From Polytrichum commune (taxonomy: Eukaryota; Streptophyta; Polytrichopsida; Polytrichales; Polytrichaceae): 64,000 nucleotides of DNA. Within the stretch, counting starts at the first letter, position 1; each line of letters begins with the position of its first letter. Positions 12,371-24,699 of the stretch are shown here, piece after piece. The notes beneath the pieces are model-generated. The model saw nothing but the letters and a program-made list of their open reading frames with translations, ran no database searches and was not told where the DNA came from. The translations under genes were made by a program, and so were the position numbers. The DNA lies in the NCBI GenBank assembly GCA_950295325.1, contig OX485804.1:26040001-26104000 (forward strand), in the 5' to 3' direction.

Positions 12371-13110
12371 TGCAATCTAATTTCGCCAAGCACTCAAAAG
12401 GTGGGAATTACACTCGAGAAGTGGGAGCCAACCTATCCTCAATTGCATCAATGAAAACCTCCAAGTCTTCTTCCACATCCAAACCAATATGTTGAGTCTG
12501 GAAGCCATGCTTTCATCCTCTGCCAAAGTGAGAGGGCGAGATGGGGTGAACCTTCCAATGTCATTGTGACCAATGTGTGGAGCCACTTGTAAGACATTGA
12601 TCTCCTAGTGATGGGCTTCCAAGTTGCCAATAGTAGAAACCACATCTACTGCTTGACTTGCTAATTGCTCCAAAAGTTGCATCTCATGCACACAATCAAT
12701 AATTGAGTTATCCTCTTGGTTATATGCTCTCTCATAGTGTCTTGACACTGATGGAGATTGGGTATTTGCTCAAATGGCACCATAGCAAAGCATAATTGAG
12801 TACCCTCCCCCTCATCCGCTCACTCCGGACCATATTCCACTGCCCTACGCTTTGTGCCGAACACCTTGAGAGGTGACCGACACATATATCCCTTATTACA
12901 AGCATATATTGCGTGGTCCCTTTACCTTGTGAGAATCGAATTTGGATGATTAAACAACAAAAATTAAATGTGAGGAGGATGGAGCATGATAGATTGAGAT
13001 CAAGGCATCCTCCACCAATTGACCCATGTGAGTGGTTTTGATTGATCATCATAGCTCGAAACAATTTGCTTCTATTGGCCTTGGGAGGAAAATTGTGAGG
13101 CCAAACCACC
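12371..13110 (-). pseudogene. Possible decayed protein-coding remnant, unidentified
   Basis: On the minus strand several frames carry protein-like stretches separated by stops and frame changes, for example LLEQLASQAVDVVSTIGNLE near 12620-12680 and IGLDVEEDLEVFIDAIEDRL near 12430-12490. An open frame of 125 codons lies at 12732-13109. I cannot name the family. Worn retroelement coding sequence is one possibility and chance is another. Confidence 0.25.
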
Positions 13111-13548
13111 CACCCTTAAGCGTCCTAGTCCAGGTTAGGGAATGGATATCACATTCATATTTCCACAACTCCATTCGACCAAATTCGTGAGGCTCCATTA
13201 CAATTCCCATCAATCATTGCACACCAATACATTCCATAATAATATTACAAGCGTTGACAAACACTCTTTTCTACTATCACAAGCCTACACGCGATATTGC
13301 GACCCCCGCATTACTCCCATCCGAATTCATCCATTACTCCCATCCGAATTCACCCATTACTCCCACAATCTAATGCATCGTGTTTCCCTAGTTTGCTAAT
13401 GAATTAGTTTTATAAATTAATACTAAGTAATGGCCTAATTAACTAGCCATTACCTAACCTAGTATAGTACTATGGACTCCCCTCATTATACCACTTCGTC
13501 TACCCTTTTAGGCCTCTAACTACATCCTTTGAGGCTTAGTATAATAAG

Positions 13549-13822
13549 GTCCAGCAGCTCCTTGCGCTACGGTCTACTCCCAGTCCAGCAGCTCCTTGCG
13601 CTACGGTCTACTCCCAGTCCAGCAGCTCCTTGCGCTACAGTCTACTCCCAGTCCAGCAGCTCCTTGCAGCTACAGTCTACTCCCAGTCCAGCAGCTCCTT
13701 GCGCTACAATCTACTCCCAGTCCAGCAGCTCCTTGCGCTACAATCTACTCCCAGTCCAGCAGCTCCTTGCGCTACAGTCTACTCCCGGTCCAGCAGCTCC
13801 TTGCAGCTGCAGTCTACTCCCC
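13549..13822. repeat. 34-bp GC-rich minisatellite, about 8 copies
   Basis: The unit begins GTCCAGCAGCTCCTTGCGCT and continues with ACGGTCTACTCCCA. Eight copies start at about 13549, 13583, 13617, 13651, 13686, 13720, 13754 and 13788. Copies 4 and 8 have an extra base (GCAGCT for GCGCT), and copies differ at the CGG/CAG/CAA position. Because 34 is not a multiple of three, long open frames occur in all three frames; these are artefacts of the repeat. Confidence 0.95.
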
Positions 13823-16800
13823 TAAGCTCCCTCTAATCACTATATTCCCTAACACACTACACCATCCACACACACACACACACAAGAGAGAGAGAGAGAA
13901 TGAGAGAGAGGAGGAAGGAAGGAGGGAGGGCACCCAAACCACAACCTCCTTAGCCTTCTCCTACTTAGTAGGACCTTATCCTATCCACTAAACCTTCACC
14001 CTTTAAACCAACAAGAGCATGTTCTAATTCAAACATTTAAATCCAAGGACCTTCCTCGTGCTTCATCAACCACTGCTCACTTAATCACAACACTCCCTAA
14101 TATCACTAAGCTTCTACTTAACCACACAGAATGGCTTAAAGCCTAAACATAAACCCACACCAAGCCTCACTCTTTTTATACTTTTAATTGTTTCAATAAC
14201 ACTCCAAATGCAATTCTAAGTAGATCCTAAACATAAAACAAATATGAGCACTCATTTTGGGCTCATAAAAATCCAATGAAATGAAAGGGAACTACTCGCT
14301 TTTGATTTTGAATAAACCAATTGTTTCCATCCTTAATTGACCTTGGTTATGCTTATGTGGGGCCTTGGATTTCAGTCTAGTTCTTCTATGCTAACCAAGG
14401 TAAATCTATTCTCCTCTTGAATTCCTTATACTTTATTTGTACCGCCTACTATAGCTTTTTTCCTTTGCCCAGTTGGTTTTGTACCTCACTTTGGGTTTGT
14501 AGTTGTTTGTGGGATTTTTATAGCATGTCTCGAGGATGTGCTGGCCAACATATTGCCCTAGGACCAAGGATCTACAACTACATGCCTAACATGGGTCTTC
14601 CTAGGTGGTACATAACTTGCCTTATCATCCACTTTGTTAGCCTAAGTGACGAGTTGACCAAAATCCATATGTTCTTACTTTGTAGCCTTAAATTGAGCTA
14701 CATCCTTGTTCCTCATTGCAACTTTTATTGCCACATCATGCTACTCAAATTGCTTTGTATGAATGGCAAGAGGAAAAATGTTTGCTTGAAGTTCCTTGCA
14801 TCCTTTGATTAAATGATATGTAGATAAACAAAAACTATATCTAATATGGAGAGACATAGTCTATGAAAGCCTTAATAGATACTTTGCGATTGAGTTTGAC
14901 AATTTCCAAATCAAATGCACAATTGTGCTCAACATCTAATGAGACACAAAAGTCAGGATTCTTCAAATTAACATTTTATGGGCCACATCCCAACATTGAT
15001 CCAACTTTAGTTGTAACAAGGTAGGAGAGTTCTAAATGCAACCTTTTGATTGAGATTCGCATAGGGAGCTTCAATTTGACATGATGGTTAGGTTAATTGT
15101 AGGCACCCATGGGTGGAAGACACATGTCCCAAATCGCTATAGAATGGATAATTTATTATAACATTCTAAGTAGTATGATGAGAGTCTCCAATGACAAATA
15201 GTTTCATGCCTCATGCTTAAAGCTCATATTGCCCCTCTTGATGCCATAATTCAACAAGGCTAGCCATGGTTTTGGAAAGTCCATTATGGGCTTAGGCCCC
15301 CAAAAATTACAATCGACAAGTGGTCGGACATAGTGGAATATCAACACAAAGCACGTTTAGGTCAATTTGACTCATTTGTTGGTTTAGACTGAAGCAAGTA
15401 ACCACTAGCACACGTTTTCTAGCGATTGGGAAGCACTTCACCCTCTATAGCTTTGAAGGGATTGACCACGTTCCGATTGCCTTCAATGAAAGTCTCCATG
15501 AAATTGCTCAAAATTGACATTGGAGTATCCCCATCCACATTTGGGATAGAGGTTGATTTTCATAGTCCACAAGCATGTGCTCAAGGCTTTGGCAAGGGTG
15601 GCGTTGGCAAGTGTTATGCATTCACAAAAGAGCCTAGATGTCTTGCTTGTGTTTGCACCATGCGAGCGTTGCTTGGTCCTCTTGCCCATGTTGAGGACAT
15701 CTTAGGTCACACACTACTCTAAAAACCTTCAAACTAAGCCTTGTTTTGTGGAATCTAATGGCGCTTCTTGAGTTGGATCACGTTGACATCCCTTGGCGTT
15801 AGAGGAAATAAATCCACCTCAACATCTAGTGTTACGACAACATAGAGTCCTCAAGACTCAAGCAAACCCTAACTTCGTGTTCCTATGCCTCTTTGGAGCT
15901 CTCCTAGGGCATGTCATTGTCAACCTATGCACCCTCGCATTTCATTTCGATGTACGAGAGCAATTTTATAATCAAGATTATACATAGTGTTGTATGGTGG
16001 TTTATTTTTATTGGGGGATCTTAGGAGGTTATAGGGAGTTATTTGGACTCTTTGTGTCTATCTTGTACCTTATTATAGGGCGCACCTTTCCAAGGGAGCA
16101 AGAGCTCTTGAGCGACGAGGCTCTTATTTAGGCAAGAAGGTGGCTTGCAACATGCACCTATATATATGTGTTACTCATCATGATCACATGTTTCTATGGA
16201 TGTCAAACCTACAAGTATTAGTATTTTGAACTTCATGCCTTGTTTAGGTTAAAGTATTAATATCAAATGTGTATTATCATTTGACATGACTTACTCCCAA
16301 ATTATAAGTGACGATATCATTGTGTAGTTAGAGGGTTGATCTCTAATATGAATTCTAAGCATCTTGTTTACACAATGAGTTAGACTGCATAATTGTCTTA
16401 TTCAAACACCTAATTGTTCAATATTCTCTTATAATGGACACTTGTGATAATTATTGGTTGAGATATCCAAAAAAATCAATCCAACGCCCTCTCAACACTA
16501 TCTATTACGGACATGTCTATAGAACTCATTACAAAGAAGTTTCAATTACTTTTTAAACATGTTAGTATCAGAGAGTCTCGAGTCTTTCTTTAAATAAGAC
16601 CATGAAGCCGATACTCACCTCTATCTCAGTCCACCACTCTAGAAAATCAACTCGTTTGACATAATCTTGACTTACTTTTTGATCCCACGAGCCTTTTGAC
16701 TTTACAAACTTTAAAATCATTTCCATTTCATTTTTTATAGCCAAAACTTCAGTGAATTCCAAGCAATCCATGTGGCATCTAAAGTTTGTGTGACGCCTTC

Positions 16801-17135
16801 AACTTGCCGACAATATCCTCATCTCTTTGCAATGAATTTGTGTCCATTCTATTAAAAAAACATGTTGGGTGGTCCACCTTTTTGCTAGGCAAGGATCAAA
16901 GGGTAGAAGATCCAAAGATTGCCCGGTAAAAGCTTAGGAACGATTGGATGCCCACTACCATCACGGTGGTTGCGGTCAAACTTGTGTTCGCTCCCTTCAT
17001 GCGAAAAGTCAAAAGGTAAAAGACCTAAAAAACTTCACATATTTCGGTTTTTTTTATGCAATCAAAGAACATTCCTCTAGGTCGATCGATCATTTTCTTG
17101 GCCTTATTTCATACTCTCAACCGGTTCATATGTAA
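13823..17135. other. No gene recognised; CA/GA microsatellite at 13868-13905
   Basis: A CA then GA run directly follows the minisatellite. The rest is anonymous. Frames at 14417-14812, 15426-15722 and 15793-15987 have no recognisable motif and overlap frames on the other strand. Confidence 0.5.
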
Positions 17136-17502
17136 CTACACTAAATAGTCCCGTTAGTGTAGGTGGGAAAGTTGGCGTGCAAATAGTTAGCGTGGCCATA
17201 CTTATTATCTAGTCAAGGTGAAAATAATGTGGGTCCAGGGTCCCGGGTTTTTCATTGAGTCCTTCACAAAGACTTTCAACCAACACATTGAATATTACTT
17301 GTAGGACGAAAATAGTACAAAAATATAATAATCACCCACATTAAATTCTCTAGGAAACCAATCTTTGTGGCCCACACTAATTTTCTACTAGAATTTCAGC
17401 ACGGGCTGAAAATTATGTGGCTCACACTAATTCTCATCGCGAGAATTATCGTGGGCTCCAGAAAATTACTATGGCCCATAATGATAGGATTGTTTAGTGT
17501 AA
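17136..17502. mobile_element. Family E TIR element (copy E2)
   Basis: Starts CTACACTAAATAGTCCC and ends GGATTGTTTAGTGTAA as an imperfect inverted repeat, about 367 bp. It shares internal phrases with E3 and E4 (AGAATTATCGTGGGCTC and ATTACTATGGCCCA compared with 57210-57245). Confidence 0.7.
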
Positions 17503-18515
17503 TTGTCGATTCTCCCCATTCATTGCGCGTACACACACAAAAACACACACAAATTGCTAGTCCTTTAACCCTTAAAGGACAATGTTGCCCCACGGGCTTG
17601 GTATTATTTTGGGAGAATCTTGTTCAAAACTTCTACTCCATTGCACCAAATGGGGTTTTTAGAATGCCAAATCGAGCACCTTAGCAAGATCTATACTTCT
17701 TTAGAATAGAGCCTATGTAAATTAATTGGTTAACCATGCTTAAAATGAAATTTAAAATATATTTTGGGTGGGTATCAGGAAAGCATATGTCCTTTAAGGG
17801 TTAAGTTAGTGCCGGAGAAGAGAAAGAAAGAGAGAAAGAGAGAGAGAAAGAAAGAAAGAGAGGAGAAAGTATGGGGGTTCGCGTACGCCATACTATGCAT
17901 AAAAGTACTTAAAGAGCACCACATGCACTCCGAAGCTTACTTGCATTGAACTCTAAGGTTAGGTTAAAAGTGGGATGAAACCACCAACGTATCTTCTATC
18001 TACTCTTATCCTTTTGCATGTCCCACAATTTGGAGTCTCGTGGCTCAAGTTCTTTGTCGTCTTTCTATGTTCCGTGCCGTGAAATGTTTCATGTTAGCGG
18101 ACCTTTTTTTGTGTACAAGAAATCCATGTCATTGTGGGAGAGAAGAGAGGAAACTAAGAGTACATAAGCAACTTTCTCATGATGCGTGGTAGGTTCATAA
18201 AAAAATAAAATCATGTAGTTGCAATAACGTGGGGAGACATTTAAGCACGAAATTGGAAACCAAAGTGAATTTGATGATGTCTAGACAAAAAATTGGATTC
18301 ACGTTTTTGTTGTTGTTGTTGTTCTATTTTATATGCACTTAGTGAGGCGTTTGGTCCATGGAAGACTCCGTGTCATTGGGTGGAGGCAAGAGTAAACAAT
18401 GGACATGAGCCGATTTCCATGTGGTATATAACTATGTTAATGGAAGGCATCTTCTAGTTTTAGGGTTTGGATCAACTTTAAATGACCAAAATGAGAAATG
18501 GCCAAATATACAATG
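17503..18515. other. No gene recognised; purine-rich GAAA/GAGA tract
   Basis: A GA-rich microsatellite runs from about 17818 to 17868. CCTTTAACCCTTAAAGG at about 17563 is a short palindrome echoed in inverted form near 17790. A (GTT)5 run lies near 18308. Confidence 0.5.
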
Positions 18516-18838
18516 CTACACTAAATAATCCTACTAGCGTAGGCCACAATCATTTTCTAAAACCTTCAACCATACTTCTCATAATGAGAATCCATGTGGA
18601 CCATGTAAATTGTCAACCACATTACCTATTTTCCTAGAAAATTGATGTGGGTGACAATTTTGTTTTATGCTACTTTTATCTTTGAATTGTAATTGAAAAT
18701 GGTTAGATGAAAGTCTCCATGAACACTTAAGAAAAGGCATGGGGTTTTTAGCCCACATTGTTTCCACCATGACTAGACAATTAGTGTGGTCCACAAACAT
18801 TCATTCTCCACCCACACTAAAAGGACCATTTAATGTAG
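18516..18838. mobile_element. Family E TIR element (copy E3)
   Basis: Starts CTACACTAAATAATCCTACT and ends AAGGACCATTTAATGTAG, about 323 bp. The left end is nearly identical to E4 at 56964. Confidence 0.7.
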
Positions 18839-19019
18839 TTAATGCCAAATGTTGCTTAATCGCCACAAAACCTCAAAAATGTAGACTTAACTTTTGAAGT
18901 TGGAAGAAGTGTAGTGCAAGTACATGGAGTAAAAAGACAGTTTCATACAACACTACATAAAGCATACGTGTGTTATTTGAACACTTTTCACCTTGCACCC
19001 ACTTCTATAGGATACAAAA

Positions 19020-19190
19020 CATGCGATTGGTGTGAGATGATCAACAAATCCATATCTTGCATGTAGCCCTTTGCCTCAATTTTTTTGGAACTCACATGAA
19101 TATCTTATTCATCATCAAAGTGAAGTTTTCCATATTCATTTAATGGTCATATAGCCCCCCCCCCAATTATGTAGACTATTGAACCAAGAA
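19020..19190 (+). repeat. Dispersed repeat with poly-C tract (copy 2)
   Basis: Contains GGTCATATAG, a C run, then AATTATGTAGACTATTGAACC, parallel to 2870-2910 and 60945-61010. Confidence 0.6.
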
Positions 19191-19219
19191 TACAATGATC
19201 TGTAAAGTCTCTCAAAGAA

Positions 19220-19480
19220 GGACAAAATTGTTGGATCGATCCTTCGAGCAAAATTCATTAGTAAGAGCTTGCTAGCTTATCGTGTTTCGGAGCCTATTTT
19301 GAAAGTTGGGTGCACATTTTGGGACCTCCTCTTCCCACCTCTCAAACTTCTAGAGAGTTTTAGGATTTAAAAAAAGGATATGTGCAGCGGACTCATTGTC
19401 CTAAATCCTAGATCGACCTATGTTAGGCTAGCTTGACCCACCCATCCTAGTAGGACAAGCTAGAAACCCATTTTTTAATA
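19220..19480 (+). repeat. Diverged dispersed repeat, pair of 26370-26890
   Basis: Shared landmarks include a GAGCTTGCTAGCTTAT-type phrase, GTTGGGTG followed by TTTTGG, and the end phrase ACCCACCCATCCTAGTA followed by ACAAGCTA. The second copy carries an extra block of about 260 bp. Confidence 0.5.
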
Positions 19481-19714
19481 CCTCGATGCCACTCCGTTGT
19501 GGATGACAATTCAAGCATCCAAAAATCGTGGGCGGCTTGTGGTAATTGTCATAAACTCATGATTTGGGACTAACCCATGATTTCATCCACTTCACTTTAC
19601 AGATAACTCTTAATGAACACGTAGTCGAATCTCTTTTAAACACGTGTCTTTTTGGTATTCGCTCTTAGATCCACATGCTCTCTCAAATATAGGCACCATG
19701 TTGGATCTATCTTA

Positions 19715-20799
19715 GGGCCGCTTTACACCTAGAGCCTGGGCCAATTCATTGTGCAAGAGGCTTGAAATCCTCACTTGTGATTGGCCAAAAAGCTGAAATC
19801 GGCCCCAACCCCTTTACACCTAGAGGCCGGGCTGATTTCGTGGTATGCATTTCTTAATAAAAAAATGCATGGTATGACACGGCCCAAGCTCGTTGAATTG
19901 GGTGCGCCCCAAAATGAAGAACCAATTATTGGCCTTAAGGCCAATAACACACTTCAATAAATAAATAATAATAATAATAAAACTTGTATTTTTAAATAAA
20001 ATATGATTTCTTAGGCGAACCATATTCATTGGATTATGTAGAAATCTGAACGACTCTATGCTAGATTATACTAGATCTAATGGATTATGTTAGATTTACT
20101 GAATCGACCTAGCTTCTTGGCCCTAAGGGCATCTGTAGTGGATCTAGGTAAAGCTCACTGCAAACCAAAACCTATCTTTTGACTGACCTAAAATTAGAAA
20201 CTGAAATTACCATCATTAGAAGCACACCTAAATAAACGTGAGATATTTCTCAAGAAAAAAGAATTGTAAAAATTTGACGTAGGTGAAATCCCTCATTGAA
20301 AACACCACATTTTCAAAATTTAGAGGGAGTACACCAAATCTTGCTTTAAAATGGAAAGATCCTCCCACACTCCCTCCAAATTTTTGACATTTAGAGGGAG
20401 TGTGGGAGGATCTTTCCATTTTTAAGCAAGATTTGGTGCACTCCCTCTAAATTTTGAAAATGTGGTGTTTTCAATGAGGGATTTCACCTACGTCAAATTT
20501 TTACAATTCTTTTTTCTTGAGAAATATCTCACGTTTATTTAGGTGTGCTTCTAATGATGGTAATTTCAGTTTCTAATTTTAGGTCAGTCAAAAGATAGGT
20601 TTTGGTTTGCAGTGAGCTTTACCTAGATCCACTACAGATGCCCTAAGGCCTTTACATATGGGAAAATTGGCCCTCATTATAATCTTATTATAATGTGTAG
20701 TTGAGGCCGACCTCCAACCCAAAATGGGGCTGAAATTAATATCATGCAATCGGCCTCAAGGGGAATTGGCCCGGCCTCTAGGTGTAAATTAAGCGGCCC
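19715..20799. mobile_element. Family C TIR element containing a nested hairpin element
   Basis: The ends are GGGCCGCTTTACACCTAGAG (preceded by TTA) and CTCTAGGTGTAAATTAAGCG plus GCCC, followed by TTC. About 565 bp belong to this element; the remaining 520 bp are the nested hairpin at 20127-20643 with its target duplication. An internal second copy of the terminal motif (CCTTTACACCTAGAGGCCGG) sits near 19812. No protein is encoded. Confidence 0.75.
20127..20643. mobile_element. 517-bp near-perfect hairpin MITE, nested in family C element
   Basis: The whole element is a palindrome. The left end GGGCATCTGTAGTGGATCTA is exactly complementary to the right end, and the two arms of about 255 bp differ at only a handful of positions around a loop of about 7 bases near 20385. 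TAA lies directly on both sides (20124-20126 and 20644-20646), giving a PIF/Harbinger-type target duplication. Near-identity of the arms suggests recent insertion or arm homogenisation. A transcript would fold into a long double-stranded RNA. The open frame inside (20228-20419) is incidental. Confidence 0.9.
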
Positions 20800-21175
20800 T
20801 TCCAGCACTTAATCGACTGCAACCAAGATTGTTTGAGAGGAAATTCGGACCTGAATTTGACACAAATATGAACACATTTAGAGTCTTCCCTGTCACCTTA
20901 TGGACGAGGGCAGCTGTGCTAGGATCGAGTGAGGTCTAAATTTAGGGTTTGGACTTAATTATCGGCATCGTTCATGTATAATATTACACCCTCCATATAT
21001 ACATGACACTCCCCAACTTGGACCTCAAGCGATAAGAATCGCTTCATCTAAATCCACACGATTGATTAGCCCGCCACCTTCCATTGCAAGATTTTGGTGT
21101 AAATAATAATAATAGCGCAAAGGGGCGGAGGTTCAAGTTTTGGACTACGTATGAACCGATGTCGAGAGGAGAATG
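20800..21175. other. No gene recognised
   Basis: Anonymous spacer between two TIR elements. No motif seen. Confidence 0.5.
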
Positions 21176-21178
21176 TAA

Positions 21179-21677
21179 GGGCCACTTCACACACGGGACT
21201 GAGAGCCCGTGACCATTACATTTCAAGCACTCTCATTGGTGGAAAAGGTGGAGCCGGTCCAAGTTCGCTTCACACTACGCTTGAGGGACCAACGGAGTAT
21301 GTGAATGCAAGATGGATGTAAAGTCTACATGGATTCCTACATGGCATTAAATGGAACATGTTTCATGGTCACTTGAATTATTTTCAAAAACCATCTCTTG
21401 GAGGTAGGCCAAACACAAAACCGGGATAACATGGCACTCCGAATGCTCACAACCGTTGATTTACTCTATTTTATCATGTGTGAGGATCTGTAGGAATAGA
21501 AATCCATTGAAATAGTATTTGGTTGAGGGCCCGGTCACATACGACTTCACACTACACTTGAGAGTCCGTGACCACAATACATGATGTTGGAGGTGTGTTG
21601 AGACGGCCTTTGGACACTTTCTTTTGGGCTCTCACAATTTCATGGTCATGGCTCTTGGCTCGTGTGTGAAGTGGCCC
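21179..21677 (-). mobile_element. Family A MITE (copy A3)
   Basis: 499 bp with ends GGGCCACTTCACACACGGG and CTCGTGTGTGAAGTGGCCC and TAA on both sides (21176-21178, 21678-21680). Its internal sequence is the reverse complement of copy A2, and it is one of the better preserved members. Confidence 0.9.
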
Positions 21678-21680
21678 TAA

Positions 21681-22574
21681 GGTAGAGAGGGTGCTTGAAC
21701 CGACGCTCGCTTCATGTGATTGCACATACATGTGGCTATGTGGTTGGTATTTAAAAGTATATTCATATTCGTCTTTTGGCCTAACATAGATAGGTACAAA
21801 GAGAGAAGGTCGAACGAATGATGAATATTCAAAGTCAAAACCACTAGCTTCCTTATTGCAATCCCTAAGCCCCGTGTACGATGACGACCTCGCATATGAT
21901 GAGGACTCCCAACTTCATTGCCTAGAACCGACACAAGATTGCCTAGAACCAACACAACATAGTTGGGTACTAGATCCAAGCTAGATCGATGCCCAACTAG
22001 TAACGGTGCGCAAAGCCACATGGCCACATGGCCACCTCCATGATCCTACTCGGTTCAGTCGCAATACTGTCACCTTGCATCCTGGGTACTGACCCTCTTG
22101 CACATTGGGTACCAACCCACTTTATGCCTTGAACTGACCTTTTTTGTGTGCTTGGTGGGCCTACCCCCTTGGCTTTGTGAATAGCATGGCTATAATTGCC
22201 CCCCTCCCCCCGCGGGTGTATAGGATGGCTAGAATAGGCATTGACCAGCCACCCTAAACCCACCTTGAACCAACCCGAGATAGAGTGGATGCTGCAATGA
22301 GGTGGCACCCCTAAAACTGTGACTCCATGGGCCCAAGCATTCCTACACCCCATGGGGAATGGTTCAAGGTAGTAAAGTGTTGGCAATTGGGAGGTGTTTA
22401 TAGGGTGTTGGTTTTAGCGGCCTATACCTTATACCCATTTAATCTATCCTTGGACATGTTATGCCGGACACTACAACATCCCAACGAGCTTTTCAAGGAA
22501 GGGGTCCCCTTACATGATAAAAGCCGGGCCCCGTGACCCACAATCCTCATGCAACCCTAGAAAAACTTATCTAA
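21681..22574. other. GC-richer anonymous block with minus-strand frames
   Basis: Two overlapping minus-strand frames (21677-22027 and 21997-22386, 116 and 129 codons) lie here. Neither shows a domain, and neither has a plausible splice pattern that I can see. I leave them unassigned. Confidence 0.4.
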
Positions 22575-22589
22575 ACCTGACCAAGAAAC

Positions 22590-22890
22590 GTTGCCTGCCC
22601 CGCTTGACTTCAAAAAGAAGTCGCCCTTTCATTTTCGGAGGCCGTCTAGTCTAGTCCACAAAACGCATATTGAGTCCACCTCGACTTCAAGGCCCAAAAT
22701 CCAATACATACGTTCACTTCCACTTAACAGGAAAGCAATTGATTGGGATTTCATTCCGGACGTGAAACTGCCAATAAAGTATATAATTAACTTGGAAGTT
22801 AGAGACATGAAAAATTCTTCATTAACGAATTTGAGGCGAAATTTTTTTGTGACTTACCGTTTGGAAGGACCTTCGTCAGTTTAAAGCCGA
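22590..22890 (-). repeat. Diverged arm of the foldback element family
   Basis: About 300 bp aligning in order with the left arm of the foldback element at 48540-48840. Shared landmarks are GACTTCAAAAA, CATATTGAGT, TCAAGG...AAAATCCAATA, GATTGGGATTTCATT, CCAATAAAG and TTTTTGTGACTT. Divergence is about 25-30%. Terminal GGGGA and tandem repeats are absent, so it is a single-arm fragment. The 97-codon frame over it is part of the repeat. Confidence 0.65.
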
Positions 22891-22899
22891 GCTTACAAC

Positions 22900-23290
22900 G
22901 ATGTGCTAATCTCAACATGTAGGCAAAATCCCAACTTTTTAGCCTGAAGACACCACCAAAACACGGTTTAAGTCCATTATAGTCATATCTTCATTATTTT
23001 TCATACAAAAAACGATCGGGACTCCTGTTGAGGGCTGCGTCTAGCATTTTGCTCAACCCAACTCCCAACTCTCAACACAAGTCCCTCCCCTCCCCTCCGA
23101 AACGTGTCGCCACGTAGGCGTCCACGTCATACACGGGGCACCTCGGGAAGGGGTGAGCCCCCAACAACCCACACTCTCAATCACACGGATCGACACCAAG
23201 TGAACTAGGACTCTCGACTTGGGATGATGTGCAAGTAAACCGGCCCTCGATGTAGTAGTTGATGTTGTAGTTGTAGTAGTAGTAGGAGTA
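22900..23290. other. No gene recognised
   Basis: Anonymous sequence with a GTA/GTT-rich microsatellite at about 23243-23293. Confidence 0.5.
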
Positions 23291-23505
23291 GTACACCGAA
23301 TACGATATTTAGTGTGACTTATTATTTGGATTATCTTTTTAGTATTGAAACATTTTCTTTGCCGACTGAGTGAAGTCGTCAATGTTCTATAATGTCCAAA
23401 CTACCAATTTAGTGTTGTTAGTAAAAATATGGGATGTACGGTAAATAGATAGAGCATTGCGTAATTCCAAATAGTAAGTCACACTAAATATCATATTTAG
23501 TGTAG
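23291..23505. mobile_element. Family E TIR element (copy E7, short)
   Basis: Bounded by TACACCGAATACGATATT and TATCATATTTAGTGTAG. Just inside, GTGACTTATTATTTGG pairs with CCAAATAGTAAGTCAC, extending the terminal hairpin. A diverged relative, with CAATGTTCTATAATGTCC and TAATTCCAAATA landmarks, lies at about 35740-35880. Confidence 0.65.
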
Positions 23506-23947
23506 TGGTGGCACCCGTCACAGGGAACGGACTGCTGGGGGCATTGTGCAACAAAGGGTAAGTGGCCTGCAGCAAGTACCTTAATTCACGAGACTTTGGA
23601 ACCAAAGCAATGCAAGGACACCGGACTTAAGTAGCATTGGCTGTTATGAATATGTGAGTGAGAGAGAGAGAGAGACCACCCGTATGTGTGTGTGGCCCTC
23701 CCCTCCGGACAATGAACCGAGGGGGGTAAGAGAATTGACCGATACTCACTTAATGTGTACACTTAACTGTACATTGTTCAGTTGTTGTCAACCGTTTTAT
23801 TGTAATAATGTCAGTGTGTTGCTTCACCCGCATTTGTCAACCTGAATATGTTAGTGGAGTGCTATATATGTTGTGAGGATAGCAGAGTGTAAATCCGCAT
23901 GGAACTTGGTTTGTTCCTAGCCCCACCCAACGTATAGACTCAACTTA

Positions 23948-24498
23948 GGGCCGGTTTACACCATGGAGCATGAAGTCAGACCATGGACGATGGCCTTTTC
24001 CATGGGCTAATTTCTTCGATTAACAAAGCATGTGGGCCCCACTCTAGGTGTGAACCAGATGTGGACCAAGAGGAATGATGACCGTGCACCAAAGAGTTAG
24101 TGAATGTGTTGATTCTTTTTTTAAATATGTGCCCAACAATGGGTAGTTTTGAAAAATGCAAAAAAGATTCAAGTTTGATCATTCTCTTGTCTTCATCTTC
24201 TCTTCCCCAAAAACCATTTCATAAAAAATCATAAGATCATTTCCTTGCCATGGGCTCTTGTCTTTATTTATTTATTTATTTTAATAAAGCACCTCTTTTG
24301 CCTCTCCCACCGCAAGGTTCATTGGATCATGTCAATGGATAATGTAGGCCTTCAAATACGTCTTTCGGGGACCTCGAACTCCATGGTCACTCTAACATTT
24401 CTTCCCTTGGTGTAAACCGAAGTCGTTCCGGGACGAGTTCAACAACCAATCACATGCTTTACAAGGCCTTGGGACGACTTCATGGTCCATGGTGTAAA
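23948..24498. mobile_element. Family B TIR element (copy B1)
   Basis: Left end GGGCCGGTTTACACCATGGA, preceded by TTA. The right end is the inverted GACTTCATGGTCCATGG followed by TGTAAAC, with the last few bases lost. Its right third aligns in inverse orientation with 58255-58478. No coding sequence. Confidence 0.65.
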
Positions 24499-24699
24499 CA
24501 ACATGTTACAACTGAACCAATTGAGTTTGAGAAATGACCGCCGTTGAACTTCACAAGTTCAGGAAAATGATCCATTGGTATAGAGGAATCTATGGAATAT
24601 ACCCCAAATTCATCGAGAAAAACTCCGGACGATCACAACATGTGACCATCACAACGGTTGGACTTGAAAACACTTGACATTTTACCGATTATGCCCAAA

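Noticed and set aside
13529-13991. Three overlapping long plus-strand open frames
   Set aside because: They are produced by the 34-bp minisatellite, whose period is not a multiple of three; peptides are shifted copies of one another.
21677-22386. Pair of overlapping minus-strand frames (116 and 129 codons)
   Set aside because: No domain, no splice structure, and part lies in a MITE end; could be chance in a GC-richer stretch.
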